A DNA stretch of 64,000 nucleotides from Epinephelus fuscoguttatus (Eukaryota > Chordata > Actinopteri > Perciformes > Serranidae), in assembly GCF_011397635.1 (NCBI RefSeq), contig NC_064759.1:22468428-22532427 (forward strand), written 5' to 3'. The position numbers and the translations under genes were made by a program. This document shows, in pieces, positions 37,801 to 60,799 of this stretch. Numbering within the stretch: position 1 is the first letter of the stretch; each line of letters starts with the position of its first letter. The notes below the pieces were generated by a model, which was given only the letters and a program-made list of their open reading frames with translations, did not search any database and was not told where the DNA came from.

Positions 37801-38696
37801 CAGCACCATGAAAACAAATATGCTAAATGCCTGGCCTACAACAATAACTGTCCATCAGAGGAGATGACTAATGCAGGCCACAGTCTTATCTCTACGATTC
37901 AGTGTGCTTACTCCTACCACTAATTTATATTTGCTCATATGCCAATGGGGTATTTTTACAGAATAAATGGCAGCACATCTGTCACAGCTGGTGATGCATC
38001 CCAGGCAAGACATAAGGGGAGCTACAGGCACGAATAAAAGGAGCAATCCTAAATAAATGATCGCGTTTATGAGACGTTTAAGGTACAGAATCACGTTTTA
38101 AATTAATCAGATTCAGCTATGCAGGTGTAATAATAGCAAAGTAATGTAAAAGTCAGACGGATGAAGCCCTCTCTGCTTTGCTGTCGGCTAAATGGTCGGC
38201 AGCACAGCATCTTGGGTGGGGTCCGTCTGCATTATGCTGCATGTTGGGGCCGCTGTGCCATGAACCGCAGGTGCGGCGTTGTAAATAAAGCTGTCGGGGG
38301 CCAATCCGTGATATCTAATTATAATCTGTCACACAATATATGATCAAAGCAAATGAGGACTAACACATTAACGCAGATGAGGATAATGAAGGAGATATTT
38401 CAGTAACCTAATGACGGAGGATGCTCAGATTCTTTTTACCAGGCTCCTGTGCAGAGACAATAGCCTCACAGCCGACTGAGAAATATAAAGATATCATTGT
38501 TGCGGTCATTACAAAAAAGAGAAAATTTCTAAGAGGAGCCATTACAGAAGCACGACTACCTAGACAATACCGGGCCGACATGAGCTCTACACAGAACAGG
38601 TCTGACACAGGTCCATCAATCCATCCACACATCCACCCACGCACCGTTTTAAACATGATCAGTCTCAACACGCTTACCGCTTGCTGTTTTGGCCAT
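34819..38696 (-). CDS. stmn2: Stathmin-2 (SCG10), neuronal microtubule regulator (spliced)
   Basis: Five coding exons: 38696-38678, 36996-36895, 36728-36556, 36436-36245 and 34890-34819, 558 nt, 185 residues. The N-terminal block [20 protein letters not shown] includes Cys22 and Cys24, the palmitoylation pair that anchors stathmin-2 to Golgi-derived vesicles. The stathmin-like domain follows, with [22 protein letters not shown] sites at 64-65 and 75-76 (the positions of the JNK sites of mammalian SCG10) and a long charged helix ending [20 protein letters not shown]. It sequesters tubulin and promotes growth-cone microtubule turnover. Two oddities: Tyr99 replaces the serine that PKA targets in mammalian STMN2, and a 12-base tandem duplication repeats REEL at the C-terminus. 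STMN3 and STMN4 fit less well in the N-terminus and linker. A duplicated relic of exon 1 lies at 46.3 kb. Confidence 0.93.
35657..36205. mobile_element. hAT-type element in stmn2 intron 4
   Basis: It starts CAGTGGCGTCACCG and ends GGGCACCTCTG, with octamers taaagatg and tgaagtta outside (5 of 8). Its right end and internal block match the outer element at 27331-28927, so two copies of one family are present in the window. It is non-coding and lies wholly between exons 4 and 5. Confidence 0.7.
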
Positions 38697-39504
38697 GGCT
38701 GATGTATTTCTCCTCAGAGGATGCTGTAGCTCTGTTCAGGTGAACGGTGATGCTGCTTAAGGCACTGAGTCAGCGAATAGTCCGGGGTAGGATCGGATGG
38801 CAAACAGGAGGTGGGCACGCACGGGAGCGCGCAGGCAGACCCTCCTCTTGTCCTCTGACGCGCCAGAGCGGCTTTTCAGCATCCTATGTGACCATATAGC
38901 CTACTTAAAGCTGGCGATTCAAGCGCAGACACACAGGGAAGTCGATAATTATGTTCTCCAGACCGGACACTTAAAGACTTGTGTTTCACAGGATGCACAT
39001 ATATGAGAGAAGCTGATCCCGCACTGCAGCAAACATGTTTATGCCACTTAAAAAAACAAAGGATCATCTTATCTTGCAATTTGTGATCAAATAAACTAAT
39101 GCGGACTCATTTTCAGAGCCAGTGTGTGGTGAATTGTGACTATGTCGCCTACTTGATATTAGAAATGAGGCTTGCTGTTAGTCAGACCGTCCAATTTAAA
39201 CTTTGACGTCATCTTACGTCAGTGTTGGCCTGCAAAGACTAAAAGCGTGGAGTAGGGTTATAACTTTGACTAATATCTTCCAAAATAACCGGTGTATCAA
39301 AATAGATAGCCTATTTGTAGGAATTCAAGTTGAATCCAGTGACCGAAGTTCTTTACAGCAGTGTTGTTTACTGTTATTAAAGTATCCAAAGCAAAATTAA
39401 TCAAGAGGTACACAGGCTGATCTAAAGACTAGGTGTGGGAATCACCAGAGGATCTACCATACGGTATTATCACGATTTTAAATATGTTGCAAAATGTTTA
39501 GTAT

Positions 39505-39610
39505 TGCCCTGTGATAGTCTGGCACCTGTCCAGGGTGCACCCCGCAGGATAGGCTCCAGCCCCACTGCGGTCCCTAACAGAGTATAAGCGGTTATGAAAT
39601 ATGAATGAGT
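39505..39610 (+). mobile_element. Truncated SINE tail
   Basis: CCCTGTGATAGTCTGG, TCCAGGGTGCACCCCGCAGG and TAGGCTCCAGCCCC match the 3' third of the SINE at 28373-28755, ending in a worn TGAA tail. The pol III promoter half is missing. Confidence 0.7.
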
Positions 39611-41088
39611 GATTGAATCAGTGTTCAGTATTGCACTAAAATATGTTGCGATATATTGCGATAAATTACCTTTCTTCAACTGTAAATTATGTGGCCTGAA
39701 TAAGCAATTGATTGTATTATTTTAGTTGGCTACCCAAAGTTTAATTTGTATTTGTAATATTCATAAATTGTGTAATTTAAAAAATCAATACAATATTGCC
39801 ATACAAAAATATCTCGATACTATACTGTATCGATTAAAGACAGGCAGATGTTCTCGAGCAGGCATAAGTTTAAAGCAAAGTATGATATCTGTGTTTATCA
39901 GCCACACTCATACCTCAAAAGGGATCCTCCCCAAGACTTTCCTGTTATTTTTAGAGTGGTCTGCAGTGGTCAGGATGTTGCTCATGCTGCAACAAACCTC
40001 CTGCTTCACACATAGTGCTTCTTGCACTGAGAAATAGCTGTAGGATGTGAACCTGTGCCACTCTGGTGAGCCAGAACACAAAACAAACAACTTCACACTG
40101 CATGAGGATTTAGTGGTTTTAATACATTCAGTGTCTTTCACCCTTTTACCCTTACATTTAGTGACATTTTGTTGCAGTTTTTAGGTTCTGAATGAAACTT
40201 GTAGAAAAATTAGAGAGGCCTAATTGTAAGAAAAACAATGCAACATAAATTCTGTATAAAACACACTCCAAATGATACATATTTTTTTAACAACCATACA
40301 CCATTCATCATCACCAGTTTACAGTTTCCATGAAATATTTCTAGACAATGAGATGATTTTGTTACAGCACCGTTGTAAACATAGACTCCCTCAAAGTCAT
40401 CAAGTTCAGGTTTTATTGAAAAGAAACTTCACATGTTGTAAAAAACAAAGGCAGCCTTAAACATGACGTATTTCCTTTAGGTTTTGGCCTCTTGTCCACA
40501 TGCAAACAGTTTTAGGTCACTAAAAGAGAGATGTAATGATGTAATCTCCTCTGTAATCTCCAAACATTTTTTTGTGAGCATTGCTTGGTCCAAAGACTAC
40601 CTCACATTTACACTATTGCTGTACCACTTCCCTGACGAACAGAGGTGTCTGCTCCACCTTATATTACTTGGTTGGCCTCAACATTTGAGGTTTAAAGCCC
40701 ATCAGAAATTGTGGTTTTGAATCAGGCCTGGTCAAACCAGCAAATGATGGGACACTTTTCAGGGTGGGATTGTCATCAGTTAGGAATGAAAGACAGACAT
40801 TTGCATGTCCAGAGCATCACTTGTGTCTTCAAGTGAGCTCCTCCACCCTCATATCAAGGGAAATAAACTGCAATAAGATCTCTAAGTCCTAAGTTAAATA
40901 CAAAAGTGAAATAGTCCAGGCTGGTTTATAAGGACAGTGTCAAAGAATAAAAGTCATTGCAATATTTCAAATTTTAATCTAGAGGTATTAAAGGTATGGC
41001 TATTTGTGAGCAGGAAAGAATGTTTAAAAAATGTTTAAAGCTGAGTTATTGCATAGCACCATGTTTTCAGGAGAGGGTACCCAGAATT

Positions 41089-45592
<4,504 letters not shown>

Positions 45593-45739
45593 CTTACTGG
45601 AAAAAAAGGTGACAATATTATTATATGACTGAGAGCAAAACCAACACCTGAACGTTATAATTACAATCTGGGATGTAACTTATATTAAAACCTTAAATGT
45701 GGTGAGGAATTAGCCTTACCTAAAACTCAACTAATACAC

Positions 45740-45900
45740 TTTTTTGTCCAATTCAATAAGCTTTATTGGCATGACATTTCATGTATGTTGCCAAAGCACA
45801 ATTACAGTTTAGGACAGTAAAAATTCATAAATGTAAATGTATTAATACAAAACTCTAGACATAAATTTAAAAATTTGAAATTTTTAAATTAAAAATACCC
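45740..45900 (-). mobile_element. LINE 3' tail fragment
   Basis: CAATTCAATAAGCTTTATTGGCATGAC on the plus strand is the reverse complement of a 3' tail frequent in fish non-LTR elements (GTCATGCCAATAAAGC). It is followed by AT-rich sequence and lies just upstream of the first coding exon of the proximal upp gene. Confidence 0.5.
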
Positions 45901-46209
45901 AATAGATAATTAAATATTTACCTTTGTGATCAGCAAAGCAAGTCAGAAAACTACAACACAAACACCACACAGTTGTTTACTCCTGGTATGTTGTTGCTCG
46001 ACTGAAGGTTCCTGTTTGCGACAAATCAGTTTCTAAACACCTGACGCCAAACCCTCCACAGTGACGTGACGTCCAGCAAGTCACAACCATCCCAAGCATC
46101 ATGGGATGTAAGCGCTAACTTCTCCCAGTCACGTATCTGCGCTACAAAACAGCAGATTTTACCACATTACCACACGCATTGATGACAACAGAGAAAACCA
46201 CAGGACACA

Positions 46210-46490
46210 GGATCTGTCATAAACCCATCACTCCATCCACCCATACATCGAGATTAACATTTCCAGTCTGAACACACTTGCTCTTTTGGCCATGGCTGAT
46301 GTATCCTCAGGTGTGAGGTGATGCTGCTTCAGGTGCAGAATCAGCAAACAGACCGGGGTACGATGGATGGCACACATGAGGTGGGCATGCGCGGCAGTGC
46401 GCAGGCAGACACTCCTCTCGTCTTCATACATGCAAAGTGGTTGTCAGCATCCTGAGTGACCATATAGAGCTAAAGCTGGAGATTAAAGTG
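46210..46490 (-). pseudogene. Relic of stmn2 exon 1 and its upstream flank
   Basis: On the minus strand the start region CAGCCATGGCCAAAA (ATG at 46291-46293) equals that of stmn2 exon 1. Upstream similarity continues through GTGATGCTGCTT, GGTGGGC.TGC, GCGCAGGCAGAC and GTGACCATATAG blocks for about 200 bases. The splice donor of the true exon (GCGGTAAGC) is lost through a deletion of several bases right after AGCAAG, and Thr4 has become Arg. No further stathmin exons follow before the proximal upp gene, so it cannot make stathmin. It marks the start of duplication unit 2. Confidence 0.8.
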
Positions 46491-48118
46491 TAGCAGGGGT
46501 GGAACTTTGAATTCAAAGGTGGGATGGGCTAAATTCTGCGGAGGGCTCTAGTTTTTTTTCTTCATAATTTTGATACGCCCTCCTCAGGAAATCAATGGTC
46601 ATAACAAAAATATTTTATAGAGCAAAACAGCAAAAAGAGATGAAATTGATCAGTATATTGAAAACCCAACTGAAAGAATATTTAAGAATTTAAACGCATG
46701 CTGTCCAACCCAGTGGACATGTGAAAAACTCTTTAAAAAGTGCATGTTTAAAAACAATGCACTTCATAATTTACTTATGCATAAAGAGGAATAAAACACT
46801 CAAACAAATCTTGACTGAGGTCCTAATAATTCATGTATGAAAGGGTTAAGCCCTCAAAAATGTAAACAAGTCATTAGACTCACAAGTTAGTCTTTAGACG
46901 CTTTGCTTAACTAAATCAGAAGCAGCCAGTGATCTCTGATTGTCTGGTGGCGAGACTAACAAGTCATTTATATTTGAACACAGGTATATTTGTCTCTTGC
47001 AAGAAAAAGATCCTGATCTCAATGAGATTATCTAATGAAATAAAAAGTTGTTTATATAAAAATGAGGGAATATCTTGTGGAGAATTGGTGTTCATCCCTC
47101 CATCAGAGTTTGACAGACTTGGCACAGAGCACTGACACTGTTCTGAAAGCTCAAGGGAGCCCGACTCCATACGAAGACACTTTATGTTGACTAACTCATC
47201 TGTATTGCAGCACATCTCATAGGCTACATTACTGCTTCATTCTGTAATTTATAATTCATTCACCTCTCCATTTTCTACATTCTACATTCTACTGCCTATC
47301 TCCTGTTGGGGCAGCAGTTCCCGCTGAGTTACAGGCACAATGAATGATTTCCAAAAAATAAAAACAGGCCTACTTTGCATGAAGTACAACAGTCGTGGAC
47401 TGACTGTGCTAGTTTGAATTAACGTTTTAAAAATAACAGCAGTTAAAAAATGCCATTTTCTATGGCTAGCTAATGTGAAGACATTAACAAAGTGATATCA
47501 ATATTCCAACATGATCTCACTATGATTTATTAGTTTTAAAACATTCATTGGAACATTACAGAAGCCTAATCTAAGAAAAACAACATAAATTCAGCATAAA
47601 ATATATCTCAGATGATACATATTTGGCAACAACCTATATAACATAAAGACAAATTTATCAATATCAGTGTCTCTCTTTTGGTTTTCATGAAACATTTAAA
47701 CTAACTGATTTTGTTACAGCATCGTTGTACACACAGACTTACCAAAAGTCAAGTTGTGATTCAGGTTTTATGGCAAAGGAACTTTATATCATACGTCATA
47801 TAAAAACAGAGGCAGCCTTAAATAAAAAATATATGGCCATAGGCTTCTACATAACATTTAAGACTCATTTAAATTGTATTTAAGATAAATACAAGATGAA
47901 ACAACAGTTAAATAGTGCATGCCAGTGTATGAGGACAGTCTCAGTGAATAAAACTCAGTGCATAATCATAAAGTTTAATCTAAACCTATTTAAAGGTATG
48001 GCTATTTGTGAGCAGGAAAGAACGTATAAAAATGTTTAAAGCTGAGTTATTGCATAGCACCATGTTTTCAAGAGAAGATACCCAGGACTTCATGTGTGCT
48101 TGCAAACCACTGCTGCAC

Positions 48119-53064
<4,946 letters not shown>

Positions 53065-53849
53065 CTTCCTGGTAGCAAAAACCACAAGTGACCATGAATA
53101 AAACCAACCTCTACAAACACCTTACAAACTGGAGGTGTGATGTTAAGCGTAAACCTTAAACGTGGTGAGCGATTATCCTCACCTCAAACTTAATTAAGAC
53201 ACATTTGGCCAAACTGTGTAGCGTTACGTTCACGCACACCGCGCTTTGTCGCTCACAGCGGTCAAAACCAAACAATTCGCTCTTTACCTTCCAGATAAGC
53301 CAACAGGACAAACAAAGACAGAAAACAAAACAACACAAACACAAGACAGGCATTTACCTTTGGTGTGTTGCTCCTCGACAGCCAGTTCCTGTGTTTCTGA
53401 TATATTAAAACCGCTCTCTGCACATCTGACGTCGGCACCGGAAAGTGAGCCTCCTACCCCCAGTGACGTAACGTCGACACGTCACTAGCATCACAACATA
53501 ACTAGCGGACTCATGGGATGTGGCTTCCCTCTCTCTGTCACGTACATCAGGGACCAAACAGCGGACGTGCAATTACCACGTTCATTGGTGTCAGCATAGG
53601 AAAATCCCTCTGTTGCCCAGTGATTCCCAGCAATTGCATTTAATGGTGTCATTATGGTTGTGACAGTGGTGATAACCTCCACATATCTGCTTAAAAGACT
53701 GGTTGCTGCTATGTTTTCACTGCTCTGGATTATGATTTGCTGTACATGAATGTATCTGCGCATAGTTTGCACATGGTAGATGCTGCATATCAAACTGTAA
53801 AGCCCTCATTCATCTCTGCAGCTTTATTCCAGGGCTGACTGGCCTTCTT

Positions 53850-54310
53850 TGACCTTCCATAGGCTCAGTCACTAGTATTTGCTTTTATAAAGCCCTCCCT
53901 CTGGCGTTTGTACTTTGATTGAACAGAGATCTATAGTGTGAGATCTAAAGATTTAGTTTTGCTGTCTGTTCCTGGCGTACGGACTGAGCTGGGAAAGAAG
54001 GCTTTTATGTGCTCTGCTCCTCTCACTTGGAATAACCTTCATAAAGATTAAAAACTACATGAATTGGTCTCTACCTGATTTTAAAGCTCTCATAAGTACA
54101 AGTTTGAATGAGTCATTTGGGTGTTGTCATTGTGTGTAGGTGTACTAATATTTGTACACGTTACTGTGTATATTTTGTGTGTTTTATTGTGTGGTTGTTT
54201 GGCTGTAACTTTTTGGGTGGTGCTGCTTTGGCCACGATCTCATTGGGACTAACCTGATTAAATATCCATGGGTTAAATAAATAAAAATTAAAATCAAACC
54301 CATTAAAGTG
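53850..54310 (+). mobile_element. LINE 3' end
   Basis: Plus-strand translation gives ELGKKAFMCSAPLTWNNLHK and then HELVS...DFKALIS, which resembles the C-terminus of a common fish non-LTR reverse transcriptase. It is followed by the characteristic tail CTCATTGGGACTAACCTG...TTAAATAAATAA. Severely 5'-truncated. Confidence 0.7.
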
Positions 54311-54676
54311 ATAGCCCAGGTTTGCTCCTGAATTAATCCATTAGACTGTGCTCCCTTATTATTACATGCACAGGGATTTTTTTCTTTTGTTTTGTACTTT
54401 GAATGTAATTTAAGTGCCACAGTGTATAAAAATGCATCGAAATACAGATTATCAAAATAAAGTGCCAGGGGAGGATCACCCAGAGCCCCTGACAGAGGTT
54501 TGTGGTGTTATTTTTTTTTAATATATTAATTATAAATATTGGTTCACTGACTGGCCCCTGCCTCCTTGCATTTGTAAAAGTGGCCCCGGGCGAAGCAAGT
54601 TTAGAATACCAGCCATATGAATTCAAGTGCTTTTGAACAATGGTGTGTAAAACGTTGATAAATATACACCTTAAAG

Positions 54677-54928
54677 CAGTGGTTCCCAACTTGTGGGTCA
54701 TGGGTCCATTCTGAATGGACCACACGTGACTTGTAAACGTGTCAAATTTGTAAGAAACACACTTTATTTTGAAGTAGAGTGAATTTCTGGCACAGAGGCG
54801 GCTACTTGACATAGTCAGCATCTCAACAAAACACAGGAATGATGCTGAATGTATTAAACTGTGTGGACCTTGAACTAATGACGAAGAAAAAAATTGGATC
54901 CCGTGGCTGGACCAGTTGGGAGCCACTG
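54677..54928. mobile_element. hAT-type miniature inverted-repeat element, copy 2
   Basis: It starts CAGTGGTTCCCAAC and ends GTTGGGAGCCACTG, with shared interior blocks (ACACTTTATTTTGAAGTA, ACCTTGAACTAATGAC) in common with copy 1 at 497-816. It is 252 bp, shorter than copy 1 through internal deletion. Confidence 0.8.
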
Positions 54929-56423
54929 CCAAAAACTGAGTTGAGTCAGTTTGCCTGATTCTAGGTATCCTCAGTCCATTACAGTGTTCCCATTTTGAAA
55001 TATCTGTAGTGTAGATTATTTATCTTCCTCGCTGCATATAGAAGATGAAAGGAAGGAAAAGCTTAATCATGTATGTAGTGATGTTGAGTATCATGTGAAA
55101 CATCTAGGAGATATTTACTTGTTCTTGTTTAGAGAGGGCATATCGGTATATATAAAAAGTAGAATACAAGGTTTGATGCTGTACGATTAAAGATGCATTG
55201 GTTGTCAATGTGTTAGCAAACAGTTGTCTACTCGTACTTCCAACAAACTAATCAACATGCGTTCTAACGTTGATTTGTACATGTGTTAATATCTTCCGTA
55301 TGGATTTAAGCATAATATTATGCTGAGTTTAGCTGTTTTGGTCTTCACCAACCCCTCAGGAAAAATTTTCACCCGCTACTCTCATTAGGTGCTCAGCAGG
55401 TAGCATACAATGGGTTTATTAGAGCTTAAAAACAGCTGGTAGCTGAGGCTGGAAATAAGGATAAGAGTAGTTGACCAGAAAACCAGAACAACCAGCTTAA
55501 AGCACCTAAAATACTCCATAGAACTGAGTAGCACTGCAGAGTTGTGTTACATTTTGTTGAGCAATGTCTTCCACATTACACACAGCCATTTGATAATACT
55601 ATTATAATATTGATTATTGCAGCTTTAAGTTTTAATTAAATGCATGAAAGAAAACACAACACACAAAACTGTTGAGCCAGACTGTCCTTTATCAGTGAAG
55701 TTAACATGTTTAGTAAGACACGTTAAATCACAGCGCTGATCTACTCTCAGCTCATACAGCTGATGACAAACATCATTTTGATCACCGTCAAGTTTTCTGA
55801 CTTTGATTGAGTCTGCATTAAATGACTTTTTGTTTTCCCGGTTTCTTCAAACGAAACATTACCAGCACAGCTGACATATAGCCATTAATATCTTATATTT
55901 AAAATATTTTTACAAACTGTAAATAGCCAAAATATTACACAGCAGAAAACAAGCAGAAATGCAATACTCATACGTAAGCAAATTAACTGTTGTTTCGTAT
56001 TTTAGCTTTGAGCAACTTCACTCCAAACCATTGTCAGTCTCATTCAAAATAACAAACATGCAAAATTCAATTAGAAACACCAAGAAAAGCAATAAGAAAA
56101 GAAAACACCAGATACACTCTTTGGGGTGATTAACACCTGTGCAAATTTCTTAAGATGAGTGAAGCCAATCCGCCTTCCTAAAAACAGAAAAAATATTGAC
56201 AAATTATATTTTATACTGTTCATGCTTGTGACTTAATGTCATTATCACACTCAACCAGTAATGTGTCAGGGTTAATATAGGTTTAAAAAAGACCGTAGTT
56301 TGGTGAAATACTGATTAGCCTTTTAACAGTGATATACATTCAAGTCGTTATCTAGATTGTCTAATTTGCTGGAGTATCAAAAATGTTTGATAGTCACACT
56401 GAGTTCACATTATAAAATTAAAC

Positions 56424-57889
<1,466 letters not shown>

Positions 57890-58044
57890 TCTGGTGTCAG
57901 TAAGGTTCAAAGGTTTAAATCTTCATCACTCTACAAGGCTTGTGCATCACATTTATACTGATAACTCTGCATTAGTAATGTAAAGTGAAGTTTGAAAGTT
58001 TGAAAGTGAGGTTTGCAAATCATTAGGGATTCTATAGTGAAGGC

Positions 58045-58314
58045 ATGTGCAGAGTCAGGCCCGGGAGCAAATCACAGCCCACGGCTTGTCTTTCAAAATG
58101 TACTATATGCAGCCCCCAAAAATTGGCATAAAGGCTGCTGCTTTCAGGAGCGATGGAAAGTTGAATGCTTCATCACTGTAAGATGAAACATTTGGGTTTG
58201 TCTCAATTTTATGTGATTTTTTTAATAACCTGTACAATGTGAGAAGCAGCTGGCCCCCAGGTATGTTCACATTATTTAATCTAGGCCCCCATTCTAAAAG
58301 TTTGGACACCCCTG
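58045..58314 (-). mobile_element. hAT-type fragment in the c8orf88 5' intron
   Basis: Read on the minus strand it begins CAGGGGTGTCCAAACTTTT, a typical hAT terminus, with CCTGGGGGCCAGCTGCTTCTC inside. The other end (around CAGGCCCGGGAGC, 58055) is not clearly paired. A poly(A) run follows at about 58367. Confidence 0.5.
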
Positions 58315-59234
58315 CTGTAGTGGGTCACAGCCACAAGCTTTATGTCAAATGATGCAGCTCTTTTACTAAAAAAAAAAAAAAAAAAAAGTCAAGAGAAATG
58401 CACAGGGCTTACTATTTAGGATTCAACTGATCTTTCCCAATTCATAGCAGACAGGCATGTATTTTACTGTATTAAAAGTATGTCAATTAATTAGCTAGAT
58501 CAGAATTATCCTACATAATTTGACAGTTTTGTTAAGCTAGGCTATTTCATTGAATCTAGGGAGACATTTAGCAGTGAGCAGGAATGTCCCAGACTGACTG
58601 TAGCACAACAGCTAACGTGAGCAATTCACCAAACAATTTAAATTGGCCACATTAGCTTAACTGTCAGCTAACTTCACATACATGAAAAACTGCGAGCTCA
58701 ACTTTTTGTAAACCGTTTCTAAAGCTTTTTCTACCTTAATTGTGAGTGACAAAAGCAACTTTGGAAAACAGGTGGAAAATTCTTGTTGTCCACATCACAG
58801 TGGTTCATGGCAGACATCTGTGGAAATCACGGGCTGCGTGATAACGGCAGGCGGCGGCTACCATTAGCGAGTCTGTTTAACGTTCACACATCAATTTGTT
58901 TAACGTTAACGGTCAGGACTCAACGTGTCTAACGAATTTAAACGATTTCGCATTATGACATTAACAAAAGAAAATACGACTAAGTTAACGTGCAGTGATG
59001 ACAAATGCAACTTGGAAATGATGCAGAAGTTTGAGCTCTGTGCTACCGTCATTTTAGCTAGTGACAACGGCCTGCTAACTCCTAACGTTAAATAACGAAT
59101 TCTCTACGTAGTCATTTTGCTTTAAAGAAAATATATTTTACGTTGATTATTCACCTGCAGTTCTAAAAAGTTCCCTCGGCGTGTCTTTCTGCCTGCTCAC
59201 CCCACCGGTGTCATGGTAGTCAAGGCAGAAGCAG

Positions 59235-59320
59235 AACTTCCGGTAGACGAAAAACTTTCAAAATAAAAGCCTTGTTTGTGTGTAAAGTTAAAATGTTAAT
59301 ATGAGACCATAGCGGAAGTA
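59235..59320 (-). promoter_or_regulatory. ETS-type motifs at the c8orf88 promoter
   Basis: ACCGGAAGTT (minus strand, 59235-59244) and GCGGAAGTA (plus strand, about 59312-59320) are ETS/GABP-type sites just upstream of the probable non-coding first exon. There is no TATA box, fitting a broad housekeeping-like promoter. Function is inferred. Confidence 0.4.
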
Positions 59321-60799
59321 CCTTACAGAGCTGTCCAAACGAGCAAACAGGGCACTTGTGTCTTGTAATTAATATTGCAAATTATAAATATTGTGGCTCT
59401 CTTAGAGATTAATCCTCTATATCAGACTTTCTTTAATATGTGCCAGAAATGCTGGTTACGTTTTTGTGAATAGGAAACAATATTTACCAATAACTTAATA
59501 AAAACATTTTTGGTTGTTGTTAATTCATAAAACTTTTGGGTAGGATGCTAGGATGCTTTTGCAACTGTTCCTCGTAGCATTAAGTCTTTGAGGCTGCTAA
59601 AAGCTGGTGAAAAGTAAACTCATATGACTTAATACTAACTGATGCACTGAAAAATTTTTAGCTTCTAAATCTACTTTCTTTATGAGTGTCACTACATGTT
59701 TTATGTTGCTAGGTTTACGATTTTATTGTTTGCTGTGCACCCAAAGATTAGGCATAATTGAGTATGTTTTGGCATCAGTCCATTTTGCTGATGGCCCACG
59801 AGGATGTGAATCATTGTTTGAGTTTCACGTTTTTTCATCCAAGGGAGGGTGGAAACTCAGTATTTAAAATACACATTACAGATTATCACAGAGGTCACTC
59901 ATCCTCTCATTTCACAAGTATTTCTCTTGAACTGATGATTATAAAGTGAAAAATTTTTTATTGATTGATCTGTTTTAGTGATTTTGTATTGGAGGGGAGG
60001 ATTTTATATAAGCCCTTTAGGCTTCTTTTCCTCTCCTGCAGTCATTTGCCCTTGTATTAATAAATACAATCCTTGTTTTATCATTGTGCATATGAATAAA
60101 AAAAAAAAAATACTGTATATCCCCACTTAACACTAATCATGACTCTATCATGACTGCAGAAAACCACTTCAAGCATATGCCAGTGAACCTTACCTTAGTT
60201 GTCAGTAACTGGTTCTTTTTATTTGGAAATTAAACTGCATCTATACATAAGGTTTGTGCCAAGCAAAATGTGTTTATACTGTAAAAGATCTGTGAAGGAA
60301 AAAAAACGACAATTCGAAGGTATGCATTTTTATAAAAACAACACTTCACAACAACCACAGTAAATTGAAATTTACACGCATTTTTCCACAGTGTTGCAAG
60401 TCAAACTGAACAAAAACATTTCAATGAGGAAACAAAAAATTGAATTCACTTTAACATGAGCACTGGCTTCAAAACCCATATTTAAGCAACTGACTACATT
60501 GCCTAATCACAATTTTAAATAAAAAGTGCAATTAGGGAAAACCTATATGCCACAAATTAACTATTTACAATCGTACAAAGCAAGGGCATCAAAACAAACA
60601 AAAAAAGAAATAAAGGGTCATGTTAAAAAAAGAAAGAAAGGCCATTGCTTCCTTTAAATGGACTTTGTTTCAATCAACACTAAATGTTCAAATCTCACTA
60701 CTAGATCACATCAGGTGTTGTGACTTCCCTTCAATCAACAGTGTTCTTGTCCAAACTACACTACCAGGGCATGTTAGGTGTCAGGAAAAGCAATGACAT
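59321..60799. other. c8orf88-rbm12b spacer and rbm12b 3' UTR
   Basis: No coding region is seen. The part from 60799 down to about 60200 is probably the rbm12b 3' UTR, because TTTATT (AATAAA on the minus strand) occurs near 60217. The rest is AT-rich unique-looking sequence. Confidence 0.5.

Larger units (their letters stand above)
53616..56423. other. Spacer between the distal upp gene and c8orf88
   Basis: Apart from a LINE 3' end and a hAT MITE, no gene is seen. The part nearest 56424 may hold the c8orf88 3' UTR and possibly a short final exon: an acceptor TTTCTGTTTTTAG is present on the minus strand near 56180. Confidence 0.5.

Noticed and set aside
38600..38950. NRSF/REST (RE1) site expected near stmn2
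   Set aside because: Mammalian SCG10 has one, but I could not find a credible 21-base match here; only weak half-sites were seen.
46228..46431. 67-codon frame as a new small gene
   Set aside because: It overlaps the duplicated stmn2 exon-1 relic and flank; the frame is incidental.
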